From Cudoniella acicularis (lineage: Eukaryota; Ascomycota; Leotiomycetes; Helotiales; Helotiaceae), in the NCBI GenBank assembly GCA_013054445.1, contig JAAMPI010000074.1:1-64000 (forward strand): DNA of 64,000 nucleotides, in the 5' to 3' direction. Shown one piece after another: positions 56,486 to 64,000 of this stretch. Within the stretch, counting starts at the first letter, position 1, and each line of letters starts with the position of its first letter. Both the position numbers and the translations under genes were made by a program. The notes under the pieces were generated by a model. The model did no database searches. It worked only from the letters and a program-made list of their open reading frames with translations, and was not told the DNA's origin.

Positions 56486-57301
56486 GTGGAAGTAGAGAAC
56501 TTGAGGAACATGTCGCTAACGGAACATCAAGTAGCCTCTTCTCCCCCATCCTTGAGCCAAGCACAGTCTCAGGTCCATCTCAAGCATCCAGCGACTCCGA
56601 TCAACGAGGAGTACCGCCATACTTCACGAGCCTCTCGAAGTTCCAGTCCCTCTGCTCCATCCGACCTGGCACTGGGCGGCGAGCCTGAGTCGGGGAAACG
56701 GGGAGAGAAGCGGGGGCGTCAGGACACGCATACAGAGATCAGCAGCGAAACCCACCTTTCCGTAAACACCGATGACACCTGTGATACGGGCGACGAGAAC
56801 CCACGACCTGCAAAGCGACGAAAGCCACGCTCAGCGCCTGCCGTGACATTGACGACGCACAGCCCCAGGCTGATCACGGATGTCCCTTGACCTTTGTCGA
56901 TAATAGCCACCAATATGCCTCGCGCAGACGCGGCACCAGTCGCTGAGTATCAGGAATGGCCCTTCCAAGGTTTCCGCAAACGCACCAAGATCGGGGATGA
57001 TATAACGTACAATCTCCAAACATTCTCCGTTCCCCCCGCGCGGCAGGATTTACTAACGAAGGTCCCCACTCACAGCAGATGGCTCGACGATATCACGAAA
57101 TCGATAACGAAAACCTTTGAGACCTATGGGATGCGACGAGCGCGATCCGAGGTTCGGAATCTCTCCGGCAGCACCTCCACTTCCCCACTAATGCCGCCCA
57201 CGATAGGGGGCCGTGCTGTGTTAAAAGCTCCTCGAAAAGCCAATACCGGAACACTGCCAATTCCACCCACACAATGGCTCCTCGTTCCAACACAGTCTTA
57301 G
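56486..57301 (+). pseudogene. Relic of a Ser/Pro-rich protein, possible SANT-family N-terminus
   Basis: One frame is open from upstream of MSLTEHQVASSPPS (ATG near 56510) to TGA 56888-56890. It then continues in the same frame to TAG 57301: EYQEWPFQGFRKRTKIGDDI, then TYNLQTFSVPPARQDLL. The first part is Ser/Pro-rich with a basic patch (RPAKRRKPRSAP). The single in-frame stop and the drift after NLQTF suggest decay. I recall that fungal proteins with a WPFQGF-KRT motif often end in a Myb-like domain like that at 54038-54349; if so these are two partial copies of one family. That link is unverified. Confidence 0.5.
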
Positions 57302-57555
57302 CCCAGTAAGCAAGTGCCGATTTTGCCTTTGAATTTCTCATCATCTTCTTTAATTGGGTTTGCCACACCATTCGGCAAAGTGAACCTCTAGAGATATTAG
57401 CCGGTCTGGCCTGACACGTGGCTGCTATGGAAACTTCTAGAAGAACGCCACACTGCGCCACAACTTCACGTGACATTATAAAAATTCTTAATTAAATACG
57501 ACAAGCGTGGCTGTGAATACAGATATTAGGTAAGGGCGATAAAATCCTTCCTCGC

Positions 57556-57831
57556 TTATTGATGCGGCATTTTGTGTACCTCCCACTTTTGTCCGGACAA
57601 ATCCGGCAGGCAGGTTTCCTTGTACACTGTGTCTTCAAAGTTCAGAGTTATATTTGAACTTAATAGAAGCTCTATACCACGGCCCCGAGTTCCAGGGACA
57701 GGTTGATAGTCATAATAGAGCAAGGGGTAATAGCTATAGCAGCTTTTGACGCTCTCAATAAGACAATCGACAGAATAGCCAAACTGCAGTATTTTTTTCT
57801 GACTGCAAGTCGAGCCCTTGTAGAGAAGTAG
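57556..57831 (-). pseudogene. Cys-containing ORF, probable 3' exon without start
   Basis: A 91-codon frame with no early ATG, closed by TAA 57556-57558. Directly before it is TTTACTATTATTCTTTAG, a good 3' splice site, so it may be a terminal exon. Text: LYKGSTCSQKKILQFGYSV, then DCLIESVKSCYSYYPLLYYD, YQPVPGTRGRGIELLL, FEDTVYKETCLPDLSGQKW. Four Cys and no family recognised. Base composition is closer to normal coding DNA than its surroundings. It lies 160 bp downstream, on the same strand, of the secreted-protein relic at 57991-58386. I found no good donor linking them, so a separate gene with a lost first exon is equally possible. Confidence 0.5.
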
Positions 57832-57990
57832 CTAAAGAATAATAGTAAACAGATTATAGCTTTATATATTTATGTGGCGGAGATTTAAGACCCCTAAACT
57901 AGAAAGTTTTTTCGGTATACCGGTTTTTTCGGCACGCATGGATGGACGTTACTCTACAATTATCTCATTGCTCCAGATGCCTGTATTTTG

Positions 57991-58386
57991 TTAGGTCTTG
58001 AAGTTCGGCGCGGAAGCAACTGGACATCCAACTCCTTTCTTGCTATTAAAACTTTGTAAAACGATTATACAGGCAGTAGCTCGCTGTTTATTTGTAGCTA
58101 TAGACTGGTCACTAGCGTTATTGCTAAACGTGATTGGCTCTCCCTCGACATTGCCTGCTCTAAGAGCATCATTTAGCTCATTAATAAACTGGTTACGATC
58201 AGGCGGACAGGTGTAGGGAATTGGGACAAACTGCCCATTGAATCCAGTACAACTGCCTACTTGGAGAACATTAGGGTCAGTTCCTCTAATGACTCCGAAT
58301 TCTGGGACGAGTGTCCTATCAACCTCTCCTTAGTAAGGATAGGCATTTATAGAGATCAGAAGAGCGAAGACTATAACTAAATTCAT
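57991..58386 (-). pseudogene. Small secreted protein gene with one internal TAA
   Basis: From ATG 58386 the frame encodes a signal peptide, MNLVIVFALLISINAYPY, then TAA at 58332-58330. After that it runs without a break to TAA 57993-57991, 132 codons in all. The mature part reads GEVDRTLVPEFGVIRGTDPN, GSCTGFNGQFVPIPYTCPPD, RNQFINELNDALRAGNVEG, ITFSNNASDQSIATNKQRA, ACIIVLQSFNSKKGVGCPVA. Four Cys (two near residues 45 and 59, two near 104 and 118). It resembles a family of fungal secreted proteins I have seen without a function. A single CAA-to-TAA change would explain the stop and matches RIP. No intron removes it. The conserved remainder means recent loss or a stop that is read through or polymorphic. 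Confidence 0.72.
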
Positions 58387-59022
58387 AGTTGTAATATAAG
58401 TTGTTCTTTTATATATACGAGTAGCTTGAATTAGAATAATAGGAAGGAGATAAAGAAGTAGATATAAATTACTCTATAGCTTCTTAGATACTTTATACTT
58501 TTTAATAGAATTATTAGCTTTTAGGAGCCTTTTTAAGCCAGAACTAGGCTATGTTACGAGAAAAATCTGCCTTAAGAGATTAAAGGATTTATTTTTAGAG
58601 GGGTCCTATTTAAGCTCCCTAGAGAATTTATTCTGGCCCCCTCTATTTTTAGAATGTTATAATAAGCGTAATATACCTTATAGATTTTTATATCTTTATT
58701 TTTAAACCTATTCATTTAGTATAAAATAGCCCTTCCTTAGCTAAGTAATATAGATTGCGCTAAATAGAGAGCTAGGTACTAGGAAGCACTTGTAATCTAT
58801 ATTAGCAAATTCAATATTAAAGTCTAAGGTAAGTAGATAGAGACAAGTTAACTTAGGGTAATACTATATATTAAACTTAGAAAACTAGTACTTATAAAGT
58901 AATATTTGAAAAGCATTTCTTAAATTATACTAAAATATAAAAATAGAAACATAATAATTTGTTTAATAGAAGAGTCTATTAAGCAGACTCTATTAAACTA
59001 CTAGTTAGTTAAAAATATAAAG

Positions 59023-59600
59023 TTAATTAATAATAGGAACTAGTAGATGTTCGTTTAAAACCAAATCAGTATTTAGCTCTTCTATTAACGGTATGATCTT
59101 GTTTACAATTTCAGTATACTTATATATATCACTTTTGAAGCCACCTGCTATCACTACGCTCTTCTAGAAGTCCTGCTAGAGTATCTGATAAGTAGTCTTA
59201 AGCTGATTTAGTTCTTCCTCGGACTGTTGTCGAAGCCTAGATTCTTTAGTAGCTTCGTCCCTCTATTGCTTTAGCTCCTGTTCAAGCTTTACATTTTCTC
59301 CTCGCAATTCGTCTATTTTCGCGCTAAAGCTCGCTTGTATAGGCTACGCAAGGTGTTAACTAGGTTTAGAAACTCGAGCTGTTTATATACCTCTACTGAT
59401 ATAAGAACATCTTGGACATAGCCTTCTAAACCTGTCCTAGTAGTGTAATTTATAGGTATAGCCTCGAACGCAACACCAATTCCTTTACAAAGTTCCTTAT
59501 ATGCCCCGATTAAATGATCACTAATGTTTTTCAAGAAGAGGTGCTTTTTCTCTGGCAAGACTTTCTATATATAAGGATTATCGGCTCTAGTTATAAGACG
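59023..59600 (-). pseudogene. RIP-degraded coiled-coil protein relic
   Basis: The upstream part, open from about 59558, reads PEKKHLFLKNISDHLIGAYK and LCKGIGVAFEAIPINYTTRT. A neighbouring frame then takes over near 59345 and runs to TAA 59023-59025: AKIDELRGENVKLEQELKQ, RDEATKESRLRQQSEEELNQ, then VVIAGGFKSDIYKYTEIVNK. Four TAG codons sit at positions where Gln or Trp is expected in the heptad pattern. The protein was clearly a coiled coil; family unknown. Confidence 0.55.
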
Positions 59601-60661
59601 AACCTATGATAGTTCAATTTTGATTCTAATTCTACTATCTAAGGCTATATTAGTAAGAGCTAAAAGATATATACGATAACTTATAAATATGTTAAGATAA
59701 CTCTTCTCTATAGCTGTTTCTCTAGCGGCTACGGTCTAGATTACTTGATCTAATTAGAGTCATTTGATATATAATACTAAAGACTAAAAGCCAGTAGAAA
59801 AAGAAGGTGCTATAATAATAGTAGAGATAGGTATTAATATATAGTTTAAATTACTTAAAAAACGTAAGTAGAGCTGTTTTAGGTCCCTAAACAAATATAC
59901 TATTTTTAGAAGGTCTCTTTCTGGCTCTATTACTTTTCGGCATCACCGATTTCGTACTAGCAGAAAAAAATAGAAGCTGGCTTATATAATAAAGTCTATA
60001 GCTACTAAGCCTAGCCGAACAATTCCTATGCTCCTAATACTCCGAGCAGTACTATATCCTCTTTAGCGAGTATTTAACTTTTGTCGGCCATTTTGTTTCT
60101 ACTCTAAGAAGCCGGTGTCGTAACGAACTTTTAGCGAGTAATGTCCTTGTTATCACTATAATATCTTGCGTAACTTTAAGAAAATCTTATTATAGTCAGT
60201 AACTTATCATCATGCCTTTATATTAATATTAGTAGATGTTTATATATTCGGCATCAATAAGTCCTCCTAATCAACCCGCGCTATCTAATTCGTCTTTAGT
60301 TTAAAGAGGGCGTATTAATAGTCTAAAGGGAGCTAGAAGAAGATCTACTAAGAATAGATATCCTAGACCAGGTCTAAAAAAGGCGCTATATTATACGCTT
60401 TCAAACTAATTTATACTATAATACCTATCTTAAGAGTAAGTATTAAGTAGAGCTATTAAAACATAGTTATAGGTTTTTTTTTAAAATTCTTTCTTTACCT
60501 CTTACTAATAAAATAGAAATAAAAATAATTAACTAAAATAGATTATATAAATAAATATATATAAAAAGACTATAACTCTTTAGAGTTTCTCTAGTAAAAC
60601 TAATATATAAAAGAGACTCTTAGTAGATATTATAGAGGCATAAGAGAGACTAAACTTATCT

Positions 60662-60797
60662 CTTCTACTAGTAAGACATTGCCTAACTAGCGGCTATATA
60701 AATATAAGGAGGGTAATTAAAGGAATCTTATATTTATTTATTAAATTAGTGATAAATCAATACGGCTGCTAGTTAGGCAATGTCTTACTAGTGGAAG
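60662..60797. repeat. 136-bp foldback MITE-like element
   Basis: A 33-bp arm at 60662-60694 (core CTAGTAAGACATTGCCTAAC) pairs with the inverse complement of 60765-60797 at about 31 of 33 positions, around a 70-bp AT-rich centre. The arms are GC-richer than the surroundings and conserved, which suggests a late insertion or retained function in transposition. A TA lies left of the CTAG core; the right flank has TG. Confidence 0.75.
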
Positions 60798-61492
60798 GGA
60801 TAGTATTTATAAATATTTTGATAAAAACAAGAGAAGATTTAAAATAGACAAGCTAGAATTCATAGAAGTACTATCTAAAAGAGAAACGTCTTCTACAGTT
60901 ATAATTTGCCCTACTCCTATTTCAAGCCTAATCGCTATACCTTCTTCAATCCTAGGTAGTATAGAGACTTTATTTAGATAAAGTATATATCTACTAAGGA
61001 ACAGCAACCATATTATCTCTCTGTTATATATATCCTACTATATCATTACCCTGGTCGATTTATATATAATCGAGTTCCTTAGAGGTCTGAATAGCCTTAT
61101 AGCAACAGTAACAAAGCGATGTAAGGCAAGAGGTGTAACATGATTCGAGTTCTAGAATATCTATAATACTATATTAGTCTATGTTTAGATAATAGAAATA
61201 GAAGGTAGGTAATAAAAGAAGTTATATACTATTCTTCTGATTTATCTCTCGTCTATCGCGTAGTTGAAGGACCTATCCGAGGCCAAGGCAGTATGTGAGT
61301 ATACACCAGCCGTAACACCACCTACTTATCGTTTCTGGGTTAGGTCTAGTATTGTTATGAATCCGCTAGTGATTTTGACCGACGAGAATACAGGTACAGA
61401 ATATAGATTTTAAGCCTAGATAGTGTTGTTATTAGTCTTTTTGTTATATAAGAATATTTAGAAGATCTTATAGAGGCTATAGGGCGCGCAGT

Positions 61493-61653
61493 TCAAGAGA
61501 GAGTTGTGGTATGATCCAGACATTTTGATAGTATTGACTTTGTTAAGGGAACGTAAGAAGGAAGTATGATTGGACAAGGAAAGAGCGAGTTATGAGAGTT
61601 TGTTAGTCTGAGTATTTAGGAGAAGAAATAATCGAACTAAGGGAGGCATCTAA
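61493..61653 (+). pseudogene. RIP-degraded coding relic, unrecognised
   Basis: The frame reads GAQFKRELWYDPDILIVLTL, LRERKKEV, stop TGA, LDKERASYESLLV, stop TGA, VFRRRNNRTKGGI, then TAA. Both TGA codons fit former TGG (Trp). TAG codons in the same frame just upstream also fit Gln or Trp. No family recognised. Confidence 0.45.
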
Positions 61654-62216
61654 CTTTTATCCTCTTTTATAAGAGGACAGGGGCCTTGCTTAGTGTAGAA
61701 GATAGACCGATATCCGAGATAGCCAGCATACCTAGATTTGGCTAGGTACTCTGTATACCGGTTATAGATTTAGGATCAGTCCTCACAACGAAATTAATAT
61801 AAGGGATAGAATGTCTTTTCCTATAACTCTAAATAAGGCATTACTCGGTTCGGGTGAGTATATAAACCAGGTATAGAAACAGGATGTAGAAACGAATGGG
61901 TCGGCTCGATTCGATACCAGCTCGCCGTCATTAGATCGCTATACTTAGAAATAAGGAGTTCGTAGAGGATTCGTATATACTCGACTCCTTATAGAGCCGA
62001 AATATAGTTGCTAAAAAAGGTGCCTCTCTAGAGCCTGTTCTGGCTCTAGAAAGGGAGCCTATTCTGACTACTATAGAATTGATTATTATCTTATAGTACT
62101 TAAGTATTAAACCCGTTATATCTACTCTTATTATTATAACTACCTTATAATAAACTCTTAAATCAATCTAAAAAAAATTACGACTAGAAAAGACAGACAT
62201 TTTATCTCGCTTTAAA

Positions 62217-62474
62217 ATACATTTTCAGAATATTATCAACGCTGTTGTCATCCTCGCTACTATCGCTATAGCGCGGCCATAGACCCTAGGTCAAACCCGT
62301 CGATCCCCTAGTCTGGAAATTCGACAAGATGCCGGCCTATAACCTATAAAGTGCGACGAGTTTTTTACCTAGGAATGTACTCCGGGTAGTAAAGAGTTAT
62401 ACTGTCTAATAAGCAGTCTCTGTTTCCCAGACACCGACAAGCTATCAGGCCAAACTACTTTTAGGTGCTTCTAA
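62217..62474 (+). pseudogene. RIP-killed small Cys-rich secreted protein
   Basis: The frame starts at ATA 62217, where ATG is expected: HFQNIINAVVILATIAIARP is a clean signal peptide. Then TAG (62280), TLGQTRRSPSLEIRQDAGL, TAA (62340), PIKCDEFFT, TAG, ECTPGSKELYCLISSLCFPD, TDKLSGQTTFRCF, TAA 62472-62474. The first-codon ATG-to-ATA change and the three internal stops at positions suited to CAG, CAA or TGG are all G-to-A or C-to-T changes. Five Cys in the mature part. The frame could continue past the last TAA to about 62561 (TRAFSV, then SMYIEALKCRRNKRSL) if that stop is also secondary. It fits an effector-like secreted protein; family not known. Confidence 0.62.
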
Positions 62475-62861
62475 ACAAGAGCCTTTAGCGTCTAAGGATT
62501 TATGAGTATGTATATAGAGGCGCTGAAATGTAGGAGGAATAAGAGAAGCTTAGGTCGAATCTAATAGCTATAAATATATTATATAGAAAGTTAGAATTAA
62601 TTATATAGATAGTTTTGTTCTTGTTCTTGTTTCTAATTTAGCTGCCTTACTAGATAGGGATTGTCTAATTAGACATAAAATAAATCGATTATAAAATACC
62701 CTATCTTATTCCTAGTAGTCTACCTAAATCTAAATCTCCCCTTTATAGGAAATTAATATATTAATAACAGTATATCACGTGAATTTCTTAGAACAGGAAA
62801 GATTTACGCGATCTGCCAGGTATAATAAACGTTTCAGTCCTCTCTATAGCGTAGAGTATAA

Positions 62862-63078
62862 AGACAAGGTGTAGAGACAAGGTGTAGAGACAAGGAGTAG
62901 AGACAAGGTGTAGAGACTAGATATAGAGACTGGATATAGAAACAGGATATAGAAACAGGATATAGAAACAGGATACAGAAACAGGATACAGAAACAGGAT
63001 GTAGAAATAGGGTGCACAGGGTATAGAGACAGGATATAGAGACAGGGTATAGAAACAGGGTATAGAAACAAAGTGTAG
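62862..63078. repeat. 13-bp minisatellite, about 16-17 copies
   Basis: Tandem units of 13 bp, early units AGACAAGGTGTAG and later units AAACAGGATATAG with gradual drift and one irregular unit near 63013. Because 13 is not a multiple of 3, overlapping open frames arise on the minus strand (SISCFYILFLYPV repeated); these are products of the repeat, not genes. A related pair of units occurs near 61865-61890. Confidence 0.88.
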
Positions 63079-63272
63079 CGACCAGGGGCGTATAATCATT
63101 TCATCGCCCTTATAGGTCATAAAACTCAAACATCAGAGATCTAAACTATTATTACTAACTTATATAACTTTAGATTAAAAAAAGCTTAATTCTTTTTTAA
63201 TTTTTATAAATCGTTTTACTAAACAATAAATCTCTCGATATATAAGCTTCCCTTAGAAATCTTAATTAGTAT

Positions 63273-63566
63273 CTAATATTTTTTTAGCGATCTAATATGT
63301 TTCTTTTCGCCCCCTAAATCTTCCGCCGTAACAAATTTACCGTAGACAAAGTTAAAGATATCGCCTCTTTTCGCCCTAAACCGGTCGTATCCCCTAAAAA
63401 ACGATTTAGGGTTATTATCGCGTATTTTGTTTTCTATAATAATAATATTATAATTCGAAGTCACGAATTTAATAAAAATAAGGCTTAAGACACTCGTACT
63501 AGGTGTTCTAAGAGTACCTTTAGTAGTACATGTACTGATAGCTTTAATGGCTATAGCAGATTGATA
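63273..63566 (-). pseudogene. AT-rich ORF relic, unrecognised
   Basis: A 97-codon open frame without a clear start, ending at TAG 63275-63273. Text includes AIAIKAISTCTTKGTLRTP, SNYNIIIIENKIRDNNPKSF, FRGYDRFRAKRGDIFNFVYG and KFVTAEDLGGEKKHIRSLKK. The protein-like composition in AT-rich DNA suggests a decayed transposon or repeat ORF. No family assigned. Confidence 0.4.
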
Positions 63567-63767
63567 TTAGAGAGATAGAGTCATACGGAGAATTTAGGGC
63601 AGACGACGGCGAAAATTGCTAAAGGGATCAATTTTCAAAATATAATAGATAGGCTATATAAGAAATTGGTTTTAGTAATAAGAGTTTAACGATATATATC
63701 TGTTAGTATTTTTAAACCGCAAATTAAGAAACCTATTATACCGAGACGAATTTATTGTTTAGTAGTT

Positions 63768-63887
63768 TTAAATCTCTCCCTCGCGAGTATATAAGTTTAT
63801 GATTAGTATATAATTATTCTTTAGCTATTTCTCTATAAAGATTCGGTTTATACTATTAATTATCTTATCTATGTCGTCGAAAGCCAT
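63768..63887 (-). pseudogene. Short ORF relic with one internal TAG
   Basis: From ATG 63887: MAFDDIDKIINSINRIFIEK, TAG, LKNNYILIINLYTREGEI, TAA 63770-63768. The stop fits a former CAG or TGG. Probably part of a repeat-derived ORF; family unknown. Confidence 0.35.
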
Positions 63888-64000
63888 TTTAACAATTCTC
63901 TCCTACTTTATTATAAATATCGGCCTGTCTCTAGATTTCGGGGTTATAATATAAAGCTTTTATTAAGAAAGAATAGTGTCTTTAAGCTTTATAGACACGT

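Larger units (their letters stand above)
57400..64000. repeat. AT-rich, TpA-rich RIP-like island
   Basis: From about 57.4 kb the DNA turns AT-rich and full of TA dinucleotides, sharply from about 58.4 kb. It has no intact conventional gene to the end of the window. Old coding frames can be traced with TAG, TAA or TGA where CAG, CAA or TGG fit, the pattern of C-to-T change on either strand expected from repeat-induced point mutation. Relics are annotated separately (57556, 57991, 59023, 61493, 62217, 63273, 63768). The intervening stretches 58387-59022, 59601-60661, 60798-61492, 61654-62216 and 62562-62861 hold nothing else I can read. Confidence 0.75.

Noticed and set aside
57998..58216. 72-codon plus-strand frame
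   Set aside because: It is the antisense of the better supported secreted-protein relic, which has a signal peptide and family-like text.
62844..63129. Two minus-strand frames of 70-75 codons rich in Ser, Leu and Tyr
   Set aside because: Produced by the 13-bp tandem repeat; periodic in 13 residues, not genes.
1..64000. CRISPR array, bacterial operons or a complete secondary-metabolite cluster
   Set aside because: Eukaryotic intron-bearing genes throughout; no spaced direct-repeat array and no PKS, NRPS or terpene synthase was seen.

Overview
The window is nuclear DNA of a filamentous ascomycete (Pezizomycotina). The evidence is intron-bearing genes with short GT-AG introns of about 47-60 bp and CTRAY-type branch sites, three Zn2Cys6 regulators (one with an AflR-type C-terminus), HET-domain relics, a DUF3112-type membrane protein, and AT-rich stretches that look mutated by repeat-induced point mutation (RIP). 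I could not fix the class; Leotiomycetes is only a guess.

Layout. 0-0.4 kb holds a solo LTR with a target-site duplication. 0.9-7.3 kb holds a large tail-anchored Ser-rich protein and the ribosome-biogenesis factor Nop7/pescadillo. 7.9-9.6 kb is a dead HET gene. 10.3-19.7 kb is ordinary genic DNA: a Zn2Cys6 factor, a seven-TM DUF3112 protein, the GPI-transamidase subunit Gab1/PIG-U, a small basic ORF and the Pol I factor Rrn9. 19.7-24.8 kb is decayed: an AT-rich block, a possible LINE tail, a second HET remnant and a terminal-inverted-repeat element. 24.8-28 kb has an orphan three-exon gene and a tubby-like gene with a frame break. 28-32.3 kb is gene-poor and includes a perfect foldback flanked by C and G runs. 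32.3-36.3 kb has two convergent Zn2Cys6 factors, and 36.8-38.1 kb a broken gene. 39.2-44.8 kb has an E2 ubiquitin-conjugating enzyme and an eight-exon secreted protein whose best model needs a GC-AG intron. After a 4.2 kb gap comes a C2H2 factor at 49-50.9 kb. 51.8-57.3 kb mixes ambiguous bases, a frameshifted cadmium-resistance-type transporter, two partial copies of what may be one SANT/Myb family, and an intact multi-TM protein.

From about 57.4 kb to the end the DNA is AT-rich, full of TpA, and has no intact conventional gene. Reading through its stop codons exposes old coding regions whose stops are TAA, TAG or TGA where Gln or Trp codons fit. Two are small secreted proteins: a 131-codon frame with one internal TAA just after its signal peptide, and a Cys-bearing frame whose start is ATA and which has three internal stops. 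A foldback MITE-like element and a 13-bp minisatellite lie in the same block. My main result is that this island looks like a RIP graveyard containing effector-like secreted-protein genes.

The housekeeping genes (Nop7, Gab1, Rrn9, E2) are unrelated single genes and form no pathway. The AflR-like and neighbouring Zn2Cys6 regulators have no recognisable biosynthetic genes beside them. Exon models were built by hand from splice motifs, reading phase and family resemblance. No database search was possible.
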